A stretch of 42,086 bases of DNA from Inhella sp. (GTDB lineage: Bacteria > Pseudomonadota > Gammaproteobacteria > Burkholderiales > Burkholderiaceae_C). The DNA is taken from the NCBI RefSeq assembly GCF_027532025.1, contig NZ_JAPZSY010000051.1, positions 1-42,086 of the forward strand, given 5' to 3'. Positions 10,033-23,132 of this stretch are shown piece after piece (the stretch's first letter is position 1; each line of letters starts with the position of its first letter). The notes beneath the pieces were generated by a model. That model worked only from the letters and a program-made list of their open reading frames with translations, was not told where the DNA came from and searched no databases. Position numbers and translations under genes: made by a program.

Positions 10033-11040
10033 TCAGGTCGAAGACGAAGCGCGTCGCTTGGGCTTGGCCAGCGCGGGCGCGGGAATGGGCGCAGGCTCAG
10101 CGGCTTGCAGGCTGGCCTGGGCAGCGGCCAACGCCGCAGCAGCGGCGGCGGCGGCCTGGGGGGGGCACAGGGCATCGACGAAACGCTGCACCACCGCCGA
10201 CAAGCTCTGCTGACGCGGCACGGCGACACGGTACTCGCGCGCGGCCCAAGGTTCTTGCAGGCTGAGTTGCTCGACGGCGAAGACTTGCGCGAACCGCTCG
10301 GCCGGCCCCTGGGGCAAGACCGCGACACCGAGACCCGCTTCCACCAACTGCGCGATGGCGTCGAAGCCTCGCACCTGCAAGCGGGCTTTCAGGGTCTTGC
10401 CCACCAAAGCGGCTTGCTCGCGCATGACTTCCTGCGCCGCCGCACCGGCGTGCAGGCCGATGAGGTCGTACTCCAGCAGGTCGGAAAAACGCACGCTGCC
10501 GCGGTCGACCAAGGGGTGGCCCCGGGGCACCAGCACCGACAGGCGGGCAAAGCGGTAGCTGCGGGTGTCCAGGCGGTTGTCCAGGACCGGCGGCGTGAAG
10601 ATGCCAACATCGGCGCGCCCCTCGGCCACGGCGGCCTGGACCTCGGCGCTGGTCAAATCTTCCAAACTGATGCGGATCTGCGGGTGGCGGTTGCTGAAGT
10701 TGGCCAAGTCCGCGGGCAAGCACTCGGCGATGGCGCCGCCGTTGGCCACGATGCGCAGGTGGCCCTTGATGCCGCGGGCGAATTCCACCACCTCCGATTC
10801 CATGGCGTGCAAGCTGGCCTGCAAGGTTCGGATGTGGCGCACCAGGGCGCGACCGGCTTCCGTGGGCTCGACGCCGCGCGCGCGGCGCTCGAAGAGCTTG
10901 ACGCCGAGGCGCAGCTCCAAATCGGCCAATCGCTTGCTGGCGGCCGCCAAAGCGAGGTGTTCGGCCTTGGCGCCGGCCGTGATCGAGCGGGTGCGCTCGA
11001 TGGCCAGCACGAGGTGGAGGGTGGTGAGGTCGAGGCGCAT
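10033..11040 (-). CDS. LysR-family transcriptional regulator
   Basis: A 335-residue DNA-binding regulator. The winged helix-turn-helix is at about 1-60 (LHLVLAIERTRSITAGAKAEHLALAAASKRLADLE region, then LGVKLFERRARGVEPTEAG). It is followed by a periplasmic-binding-protein-like effector domain. The last 45 or so residues are an Ala/Pro-rich tail ending KPKRRASSST, absent from a typical LysR. It lies directly upstream of and co-directional with leuC, which is unusual because LysR genes commonly face their target. The effector is unknown; regulation of leuC or of distant genes is equally possible. Confidence 0.88.
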   Translation of the reverse strand: MRLDLTTLHLVLAIERTRSITAGAKAEHLALAAASKRLADLELRLGVKLFERRARGVEPTEAGRALVRHIRTLQASLHAMESEVVEFARGIKGHLRIVANGGAIAECLPADLANFSNRHPQIRISLEDLTSAEVQAAVAEGRADVGIFTPPVLDNRLDTRSYRFARLSVLVPRGHPLVDRGSVRFSDLLEYDLIGLHAGAAAQEVMREQAALVGKTLKARLQVRGFDAIAQLVEAGLGVAVLPQGPAERFAQVFAVEQLSLQEPWAAREYRVAVPRQQSLSAVVQRFVDALCPPQAAAAAAAALAAAQASLQAAEPAPIPAPALAKPKRRASSST

Positions 11041-11055
11041 GACGTTCACTGTAAA

Positions 11056-11115
11056 CCTTCGTCTGTTGGGGAGGCTTCGACAGATTACTGCCGAATACCA
11101 CCAAATCAACGAAGG
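11056..11115 (-). promoter_or_regulatory. Candidate promoter and inverted repeat upstream of the LysR gene
   Basis: On the minus strand TTGATT (complement of 11104-11109) and TAATCT (complement of 11082-11087) are 16 bases apart, a fair sigma-70 match, about 40 bases upstream of the LysR start. A 7-bp inverted repeat, CCTTCGT at 11056-11062 and ACGAAGG at 11109-11115, brackets the promoter. This would suit autoregulation by the LysR protein. Both are motif matches only. Confidence 0.4.
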
Positions 11116-11172
11116 CTTAACCCTGATGTCCGCCGGACTGAGCGGCGCAACCACCCCCGCGGAACGACCCTC

Positions 11173-12537
11173 TCAGGGCGTCAGGCCCACCTGGGCTTGC
11201 ACGCCCCGCACGGTGTTGCGGGTGTGCGCACCCAGGTGCCGCAGCAGCGTGGCGATGGCCGCCACCATGGCGTCCCGCTGGGCCTGCAACTGACGACGCA
11301 TGTCCGCGTCGAGGTCGATGGCGTCTTCCTGCGCACCGAAGTCGAAGGCTGGATCCAACACGAAGCGGGCGGGCGCGCCCACGACGATGGCGGCATCGGT
11401 GGCTGGACCCGCCGCATGGGCTTGGGCGGCCACCACGTCTCGCAGGTACTGCGGATGCCACGCGGGGTAGCTGGCGTCGTGCTGGGTGTCGCGCAGCGCC
11501 TGCTCCAGAACGGTGTCCTGCCCCGCCTGGGCCGATGCCAGCAGACGCCGCGTTTGGTAGTTCTCCATCACGAAGTGGCGGTTGCTTTGCAAGACGATGA
11601 GGCCAGCCTTGCGCCCGGGGAAGCCGAGTTTGTCCAACAGGTTGGCCCACACCATGCCGGGCAGCCGCTCGCCCGGGGCGGCGCTGGCGTGGTAGGGCTG
11701 CGTCAGGTCTTGAACGTAGTGCAGGGCCAAACCGGTGAAGCGCCAGCCCCAGTAGTCGTGACCGCTGCGAAACGCCAGCGCCGCCAAGGTGGTGTACTGG
11801 TGCACGCGCAGTTGCGCGTAGCTCCGGGCAAAGGCCGGCGCCAAGGCATTGAACACAGCGCCTTGGTGGAAGAAGCCCATGTGAAACGGGGCTTGGCTGC
11901 TGATGCGGATGGCCGGGTTGCCAAAAGGCTGCGGGCCCAGGCCGTAATCGGCGCTGCCAGGGTTGTCGTCGAACAGGTCGATGTCGTAGCCGTAATCTGG
12001 CTCGTCGCTGGCCGAGGCCAGTACCGCCAGCGGTGTCACGGGCTGGCCGGGCTGCAAGGCCACAAAGCGTTGCGTGGCGCCTTTGCTGGGTGGGATGTTG
12101 AAAACCGCCTCCGGCTCGAGCGGCTGACTGTGCGCCGTGGCTTCGGGGTGGCGAGGATCGACCTGCACGAACAAGGCCAGCGGCGCCTTGGGCGACAAAC
12201 GCAGGGCCCGAAAAAAGGCCAGCCGGCGCTCAGCGTCGGTGTCCTGCGGCTGCGGCACCCAAGTCAGACGCTCCGGCCGCGGGGTGTACGACCGGATGTT
12301 TTCGCGCGCCCAGGCTTCTTGCGCATCGGTGAGCGCGGCCACGGCACCGGATTGGGCGCGCAAGAAGTCGTCCAACGTTTCGGCCTTCACCGCGGGGGCT
12401 TGCGCCACGGTGGGCCAGCCCTCCAGCGCGCGGTAGCTGAGCAGGGCGTGGTTGCCCCACGCCCAAGCCGCGGCATGCGCCAGCCATGCGCCTGCCACAA
12501 CCAGCGCCGCCCGCCACCGACCTGCCGCGTGTCGCAT
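11173..12537 (-). CDS. Exported zinc phospholipase C/P1 nuclease-fold protein
   Basis: Probably a secreted zinc hydrolase. The 454-residue product has a signal peptide (MRHAAGRWRAALVVAG, then LAHAAAWA) whose predicted cleavage leaves Trp27 as the new N-terminus, followed by GNH. In zinc phospholipase C and P1 nuclease the N-terminal Trp and nearby His bind the tri-zinc cluster. Further zinc-ligand candidates are in SGHDYWGW and HYVQDLTQPYH, the latter being the family's HxxxD-xxx-H pattern. The ATG at 12537 has an excellent GGAGGAGG site 5-7 bases upstream, which decides the start over a GTG at 12552. The substrate (phospholipid or nucleic acid) cannot be told from sequence. Confidence 0.72.
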   Translation of the reverse strand: MRHAAGRWRAALVVAGAWLAHAAAWAWGNHALLSYRALEGWPTVAQAPAVKAETLDDFLRAQSGAVAALTDAQEAWARENIRSYTPRPERLTWVPQPQDTDAERRLAFFRALRLSPKAPLALFVQVDPRHPEATAHSQPLEPEAVFNIPPSKGATQRFVALQPGQPVTPLAVLASASDEPDYGYDIDLFDDNPGSADYGLGPQPFGNPAIRISSQAPFHMGFFHQGAVFNALAPAFARSYAQLRVHQYTTLAALAFRSGHDYWGWRFTGLALHYVQDLTQPYHASAAPGERLPGMVWANLLDKLGFPGRKAGLIVLQSNRHFVMENYQTRRLLASAQAGQDTVLEQALRDTQHDASYPAWHPQYLRDVVAAQAHAAGPATDAAIVVGAPARFVLDPAFDFGAQEDAIDLDADMRRQLQAQRDAMVAAIATLLRHLGAHTRNTVRGVQAQVGLTP

Positions 12538-12557
12538 CGGGGCCTCCTCCACTTCGG

Positions 12558-12746
12558 TCAGGGGGCGGGTGTCGCCGGGGGCAGTGCCGAGACCGCCGTG
12601 CCAGAGGGCTCGCCCGCATCCATGGCGGTCTCAGCGCCCTCTCCCGAGGCAACTCCCTCGGCCTTGCGCTGGGCCTTTTCGGCCTTTTTTTGCTTCTTTT
12701 GCTGCTCGCGTTGGCGCTTCTCGAAGGCGTAATTGGGTTTGGCCAT
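12558..12746 (-). CDS. Small highly charged protein of unknown function
   Basis: A 62-residue protein starting MAKPNYAFEKRQREQQKKQK, with a Lys/Arg/Gln-rich helical N-terminal half and a Gly/Ala/Pro-rich tail. A GGAGCCGAG ribosome binding site precedes the ATG. I recall similar small proteins starting MAKPNY-FEKRQRE in many Burkholderiales, without an assigned role. The basic N-terminal part suggests nucleic-acid or ribosome binding, which is only a guess. It lies 20 bases upstream of the exported hydrolase gene. Confidence 0.7.
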   Translation of the reverse strand: MAKPNYAFEKRQREQQKKQKKAEKAQRKAEGVASGEGAETAMDAGEPSGTAVSALPPATPAP

Positions 12747-12824
12747 CTCGGCTCCTCATGGGGTGGGAAGCGCCCACCATACCCCGCCCGGTGGCGCAAG
12801 GGCGCCACAGGCCGTGTGCTGGGG

Positions 12825-13289
12825 TCAGCGCAGCGCGTCGCGCACCTCGGCGGGGGCTTGCACCAGCTCGATCAGCACGCCCTCGCCGCCGATAGGGAAC
12901 TGCTCGTTGCCCTTGGGGTGCACGAAGCAAATGTCATGGCCGGCCGCGCCGCGGCGGATCCCACCCGGCGCGAAGCGCAGGCCTTGGGCTTCGAGCCATT
13001 GCACGGCAGCTGGCAGGTCGTCCACCCACAGGCCCACGTGGTTCAGCGGCGTGGTGTGGACGGCCGGCTTCTTGTCGGGGTCCAGCGGCTGCATCAGGTC
13101 CACCTCGACCGCGTGCGCGCCCCGTCCCAGCGTCAGGATGTCCTCGTCGACGTTTTCGCGCTCGCTCTGGAAGGTGCCGGTCACCGGCACGCCCAGCAAG
13201 TCGACCCACAGGGTCTTGAGCCGCTGCTTGTCCAAGCCGCCGATGGCGATTTGCTGCAGGCCGAGGATGCGAAAAGGACGGTCGCTCAT
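12825..13289 (-). CDS. VOC-superfamily protein, probable methylmalonyl-CoA epimerase
   Basis: A 154-residue two-module VOC (glyoxalase-fold) protein. The modules begin [13 protein letters not shown] and [14 protein letters not shown]; the C-terminal [11 protein letters not shown]...[12 protein letters not shown] closely follows the methylmalonyl-CoA epimerase pattern. Candidate metal ligands are Gln in LQQIAI, Glu in VEVDL, His in NHVGL and Glu in LIELVQ. The first is His in most epimerases, so the set looks like that of glyoxalase I. Position decides for epimerase: it is the last gene of a run containing propionyl-CoA carboxylase and methylmalonyl-CoA mutase, where an epimerase is required and no other candidate exists. 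Its ATG overlaps the monooxygenase stop. Confidence 0.7.
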   Translation of the reverse strand: MSDRPFRILGLQQIAIGGLDKQRLKTLWVDLLGVPVTGTFQSERENVDEDILTLGRGAHAVEVDLMQPLDPDKKPAVHTTPLNHVGLWVDDLPAAVQWLEAQGLRFAPGGIRRGAAGHDICFVHPKGNEQFPIGGEGVLIELVQAPAEVRDALR

Positions 13290-14523
13290 GGCGGGCTCCA
13301 AGGGTTGTTCGAAAGGTCGAGGCGGCCCCAGAGCCAGCCGGTTTTCATGCCGCTCAGGGTGGCCACGTTTTGGCCGTGGAACCAAGGCAGTTGCCCCACC
13401 GGCCCCATGAGGGCATCGCGCAGGGCGGGCAGCAAGCGCTGGTGGGACTGGAACATCGGCGTCAGCCAGCGGCTGGCCTGCCCGTAGTAGCGCAGGTGGG
13501 CGCGGCGGGCCTGGGCAAAGCGGGCCAGCAGCTCGGGCCAGGGCGCCTGCGGATGCGCGCGGCGGGTTTGCGCCAGCACCTGCGCATCGATCAAGGCCAT
13601 GTTGGCCCCCTGCCCCAGCTGCGGGCTCATGCCGTGCGCGGCGTCGCCGATGGCCAGCACCGCGCCGCGGTGCGTCGGACGCAGGCGCACGTCGGCGTAG
13701 CGCGCCGGCCGCAGTTGGCGGGCGTCGGTCAAGCCATCGAGCAAGGGCGCCACCCAGGGGAGCAAGTCGACCAACGGGCGCTTCCAAGCGGCCAGGTCCA
13801 AGCGGTCCAGGTCGGGCATCTCGGCCAGGGGCAGACTCCAGAACAGGTTGATGCCGGGCGCACTCCCGGCGTCGCTGCCCCAGGCGCGCCCCACGGGCAT
13901 CAGGCCCAGCATCTGTCGTGCGCCGCGGAAACGCTGGCGCAGTTCGATGGCAGGAAAGCCAGTGGGCTGCGGCAGCACCGTCCACAAGGCCCCCCACGGG
14001 AAAGGGTCGGCCCGCACGCGGCCGTGCCCGGCCACCAGCTGAGACCGCAGGCGAGAAAAGCTGCCATCGGCCAAGAGCACGGCCTCGAAGCTGCCCAGAT
14101 CGGCCCCGCCCTCGTTGTGAAGGCGCACCCCCTCGGGGACGTCCGTCCAGCCCGCGACCGTGGCGCCGCAATGCCAGGGCACGCCCAGGGCACGCAGGCG
14201 CTGCCACAGCAGGCCCATCAGCACGCCGCGCTGCAAGCCCAGTCCGTAGGCCTCGGGGGCGAAGCGGCTGTAGCGAAGGTGGAGCACGGTGCGCCCGCTG
14301 GCGGTGTCGCCATGCAGGCGGTCGAGCCGAGCGCCATGCGCCAAGGCCCCGTCCAACAGCCCCAGGTGCGCCAGAACCTGCTGCCCCGTGGGCTGCAGCA
14401 GCAAACCGGCCCCGATGGGCTGGGGGTCGGCCACCGTCTCGAAGACGGTGACCGGCACGCCCAACTGCGCCAGCCCGATGGCCGCCGCCGTGCCGGCGAC
14501 GCCCGCGCCAACGACCGCGACGC

Positions 14524-14527
<4 letters not shown>
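13286..14527 (-). CDS. FAD-dependent monooxygenase (PHBH/UbiH type)
   Basis: A 413-residue flavoprotein of the aromatic hydroxylase fold. Starting from TTG at 14527 the protein opens [22 protein letters not shown], the GxGxxG FAD site. It has [14 protein letters not shown] (the DG motif) in the middle and [27 protein letters not shown] (the second FAD motif GD) near residue 295. TTG is inferred because the frame upstream is the shadow of pccA and TTG overlaps its stop; no clear Shine-Dalgarno is visible. The substrate is unknown. It sits between pccA and the epimerase-like gene, coupled to both by overlapping codons, although propionate oxidation needs no hydroxylase. Confidence 0.82.
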
Positions 14528-16575
<2,048 letters not shown>

Positions 16576-16591
16576 TGTTTCCCTCGCAGAC

Positions 16592-16846
16592 TCAGCCTCG
16601 TCCGCTGCCAGCAGACCAGAGTGCCAATAGAAATAAGGCCAGCAACATCAGAACCAGAGGTACCCAAAGCCAAGTGGGTAGCCGCGTGAGATTTGCCCGG
16701 TCCTGAGAAAAGAACCGATACCACCGCATCTGTCGTTGGTACTTCGCTTTTTGGGCGTCAAGCGAGGCTCGCAGCTCGAACTCAACAGCGGCGGCCTCTT
16801 GCGCTTTCCGACGGAGTGCGGCTGCCAGATCCTGATCTGTCTGCAT
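16592..16846 (-). CDS. Small single-pass membrane protein of unknown function
   Basis: An 84-residue protein: an N-terminal charged helix (MQTDQDLAAALRRKAQEAAAVEFELR, heptad-like) and a second basic part (YQRQMRWYRFF). One strong C-terminal transmembrane segment follows (WLWVPLVLMLLALFLLALW). The ATG at 16846 has GGAGCG upstream. It lies between pccB and pccA, 28 bases after the pccB stop and 16 before pccA, so it is certainly co-transcribed. I do not recognise a family. A membrane-anchoring or assembly role for the carboxylase is possible, but nothing shows it. Confidence 0.65.
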   Translation of the reverse strand: MQTDQDLAAALRRKAQEAAAVEFELRASLDAQKAKYQRQMRWYRFFSQDRANLTRLPTWLWVPLVLMLLALFLLALWSAGSGRG

Positions 16847-16874
16847 CACTCAGCGCTCCAAGATCGCGCGGCCA

Positions 16875-18399
<1,525 letters not shown>

Positions 18400-18407
<8 letters not shown>

Positions 18408-19776
18408 GGGGGGTGTTCCTCAAAAACAGGGTCAACAGTTCGCGGGCGGCGGTGCTGGCGGCCAGTGTGCCGGCGCGCACTTCGCGCTCCAGCCCGGGTA
18501 AACGCGCCGCCACGGCGGCGTGGTCGTGGAAGGCCTGCTGCAGGCCGGCCTGGATGCGCTCGCGCAGCCAGGCGATGTCTTGCTGGTGCCGCCGCGCGTC
18601 GCGGTCCTGCGCGGCCTGTTGGCGTTGCACGGCCTGCCACACCTCGGCCACGCCCTGGCCGGTGAGGCTGCTGGCCTGCAACACCTCCGGCGCGGCAAGC
18701 CCGCCGTGCCCTGGCCCATGCGCTTGGCCGTGCAGTCGCAAGCTGGACACGATCTGCACCTGCGCCCGCATGGCCGCAGCGGCATCGAGGTCGGCCTTGT
18801 GGATGACCACCAGGTCAGCCAGCTCCATCACCCCGCGCTTGATGGCTTGGAGTTCGTCACCGGCGTTGGGCAGTTGCAGCAGGCAGAAGCAATCGGTCAT
18901 GCCGGCCACGGCCACCTCGCTCTGGCCCACGCCCACGGTTTCGACGATCACCACGTCGTAGCCGGCGGCTTCGACCAAGCGGATCAGTTCCCGCGTGTGA
19001 CTGGCCACGCCACCCAAGACGCCGCGGCTGGGGCTGGGGCGGATGAAGGCAGCCTCTTGCACCGACAGGCGCTCCATGCGCGTCTTGTCGCCCAGGATGG
19101 AGCCGCCCGACAGGCTGCTGCTGGGGTCCACGGCGAGCACGGCCACGCGGTGGCCTTGCTGGATCAGGTGCAGGCCCAGGGCTTCGATGAAGCTGCTCTT
19201 GCCGACCCCGGGCACGCCGCTCAGGCCCAAACGCACCGCGCCGCCGCTGTGCGGCAGGCAGGCGGTGAGCAGGGCATCGGCCTGGGCGCGGTGGGCCGGA
19301 AGGCTGCTTTCCAGCAGGGTGATGGCCTTGGCCAGGGCGCGGCGGCCAGGCATGCCGGGTTGGCGCAAAGCCTGGGCAAGGTCGAGCGAGGGCTTCGATA
19401 CCTCAGCCCGAACGGGGGAAGGAGACGTACCAGCGGGCTCCAATCCCCGTTCGGGCTGAGGTATCGAAGCCCCCGCCAAACGCGGCGGCAGGGCGTTCTT
19501 GGTGCCCCACGCCAATCGCTGAATCAGCTGCCAGTCACTCGCGATCAAGGCCTCCTTCTTGGCGCGAGACCAGCCCTTGATCCGCAACTCCGCCGCCAAC
19601 GCCTCCTCGCGGGTGCTCACCTCCTGGTTCCATACCAGCTTCACCGGTTTGCGCGTTGCCGTGTAGCCCCCCAAAGCACCCGTCTCGTGCTGCGCCATGC
19701 GCGCCGCCAAGTCATCGGTGTGGCCCGCGTAGTAGCTGCCGTCCCCACAGCGCAGCAAGTAAACCCAAAAGCCCAC
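18400..19776 (-). CDS. meaB: GIY-YIG nuclease domain fused to MeaB/ArgK GTPase
   Basis: One uninterrupted 458-codon frame. Residues 1 to about 90 are a complete small GIY-YIG domain of the UPF0213/YhbQ type, with Tyr6 and Tyr16, Arg26, His30 and Glu63 at the expected places. Residues 131-458 are MeaB, the P-loop GTPase that protects and reloads B12-dependent methylmalonyl-CoA mutase: Walker [10 protein letters not shown] at 187-195, [31 protein letters not shown], and VIHKADL. The linker (about 100-130) is encoded by a perfect inverted repeat. The GTG start at 19776 is one base from the mutase stop. MeaB normally has no nuclease domain. No stop codon separates the halves, so a free nuclease cannot be made from this frame. 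A separate MeaB start (for example ATG at 19353) is possible but would clip its N-terminus. Confidence 0.85.
19390..19472. repeat. Perfect 28-bp inverted repeat (REP-like) inside the nuclease-MeaB frame
   Basis: Arms 19390-19417 and 19445-19472 are exact reverse complements with a 27-base spacer. The core CTTCGATACCTCAGCCCG resembles intergenic repeats (TTCGA...CTCAGCCCGAACGG type) that I recall as scattered in many Comamonadaceae-like genomes. The two arms encode residues 102-111 and 120-129 of the fusion protein. Only this pair is seen in the window. The element probably came with the GIY-YIG gene when it entered the mutase-meaB junction. Confidence 0.85.
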
Positions 19777-19777
19777 G

Positions 19778-21940
<2,163 letters not shown>

Positions 21941-22046
21941 GGTCGGCCTTGGGGCGGTCGGGCAAGGGATCGCGGCGGCCCACGCTCCCTGGTGAGGGGA
22001 CCCGCGAAGCGCCATTTGTTGTGCGGTGCATCATAGCGTCCGCGTT

Positions 22047-22062
22047 ATTCATAATTATGAAT
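22047..22062. promoter_or_regulatory. Perfect 16-bp palindrome in the mutase/gntR divergent region, candidate operator
   Basis: ATTCATAATTATGAAT is a perfect palindrome in an AT-rich island (about 22044-22080) within otherwise very GC-rich DNA. It lies 107 bases from the mutase start and about 100 bases before the GntR regulator start, where promoters of both genes should be. FCD-type GntR dimers bind palindromes of this size, so it is a likely operator. A weak -10-like TACACT (22074-22079) follows on the plus strand. The rest of the 223-base intergenic region shows nothing else clear. Confidence 0.5.
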
Positions 22063-22163
22063 TCAAAACTGACTACACTCTGACGCCGTCGGCCGTCGAT
22101 GCCAGGGCGCAGCGCCCATGCTGCGCCGGCACTGGCCGCCTGTCCATCCGCCCTGCCCCCACC

Positions 22164-22808
22164 ATGCCCGCCGCCCCACTCGCCCCGCGCGCCCTCTACT
22201 TGGAGGTGGCCGAGCACGTGCGCCAGCGGATCTTTGGGCGGCAGCTGGAGCCAGGCGCCTGGATCGACGAACAGGCCCTGTGCGCCGAGCTCGGCATCAG
22301 CCGAACGCCCCTGCGCGAAGCCCTGAAGGTGCTGGCCGCCGAAGGCCTGGTGACGATGAAGGTGCGCCGCGGCGCCTACGTGACCGAAATGAGTGAGCGC
22401 GACGTGCGCGAGGCCTACCAGCTGCTGGCCCTCTTGGAGAGCGACGCCGCCGCCCAGTTGGCCGCGCGGGCCACCGAGGCCGAATTGGCCGAACTGCAAG
22501 CCCTGCACGACGAGCTGGAGCGCAGCGTCAACCAGCGCGACGCCTTTTTCGCCGCCAACGAGCGCTTCCACCTGCGCCTGTTGGAACTCGAAGGCAACCG
22601 CTGGCGCCTGCACATGGTGACCGACCTGCGTCGGCTCATGAAGCTCAACCGGCACCACAGCCTGTTTCAGCAGGGCCGCTTGGCGGAGTCGCTGGACGAA
22701 CACCGACAGCTGATGGCCGCGCTGACCCAGCGGCACCCCGAAAACGCGGCGCGTTTGACCCGCCAGCACTTCGACAACGGCCTCCAAGCCGCACGCCCAA
22801 CCGCCTGA
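22164..22808 (+). CDS. GntR-family (FadR/FCD subgroup) transcriptional regulator
   Basis: A 214-residue regulator. The winged helix domain is at about 8-75 (LYLEVAEHVRQRIFGRQLEPGAWIDEQALC, then LGISRTPLREALKVLAAEGLV). An all-helical FCD effector domain follows, with candidate metal-binding His in NERFHLRLLE, SLDEHRQL and TRQHF. The ATG at 22164 was chosen because it gives the normal FCD length; an upstream frame from 22026 lacks similarity and would cover the operator region. It is divergent from the mutase gene and probably controls the propionyl-CoA operon in response to an acyl or organic-acid ligand. This is inference from position. Confidence 0.88.
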   Translation: MPAAPLAPRALYLEVAEHVRQRIFGRQLEPGAWIDEQALCAELGISRTPLREALKVLAAEGLVTMKVRRGAYVTEMSERDVREAYQLLALLESDAAAQLAARATEAELAELQALHDELERSVNQRDAFFAANERFHLRLLELEGNRWRLHMVTDLRRLMKLNRHHSLFQQGRLAESLDEHRQLMAALTQRHPENAARLTRQHFDNGLQAARPTA

Positions 22809-23132
22809 AGCCTCATCCGCACAAAGGTGGACCGTCCGGCAATACGTCGCAATACCTCTCGGATCACCGGCCTATTGGAAGCTTCCGTTCTTGCTTGGGC
22901 GGCCTAGCATCAGCCGGTGAGATGGAGCCCGGCTCAGCCACGGGTAAACCCCATGACCCGCTGAAAGCCGACCTGCATCCGTGTGAAAAAGAGCCAGAGG
23001 ACCCCCTCAAGTTCGACCAACAGCGACCGAAAGACCCATGACGAAGGCCTGTCGATGGCGTACGCGGTAACTCGCGTGTCGTCGTCGTACGAGCCGGCCC
23101 ATGGCAACGACCCCTAGAAAAGTGAGCGCATC
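22809..23132 (+). other. 324-base non-coding leader upstream of the giant repeat protein
   Basis: No ORF with coding character. A -10-like TAGCAT (22905-22910) inside CTTGGGCGGCCTAGCAT would give a transcript with a leader of roughly 215 bases. That leader can fold: AGCCGG/CCGGCT (22912-22917 with 22929-22934), CACGG/CCGTG (22939-22943 with 22979-22983) and ACGCG/CGCGT (23062-23066 with 23073-23077). I could not match it to a riboswitch class. The ribosome binding site for 23133 is poor (AAAAGTGAG). Confidence 0.4.

Noticed and set aside
9019-12732. A 1237-codon open frame on the plus strand, and other long plus-strand frames in 1-22000
   Set aside because: Antisense to leuC, LysR and the hydrolase genes, His/Gly/Val-rich with no family motifs; a shadow produced by high third-position GC.
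22938-22984. Cyclic-di-GMP (GEMM) riboswitch or FliA promoter in the giant-gene leader
   Set aside because: GGGTAAACC and CTGAAAGCC recall GEMM elements, but the hairpin between them is missing. TAAA and GCCG are 18 bases apart, three too many for a FliA site.
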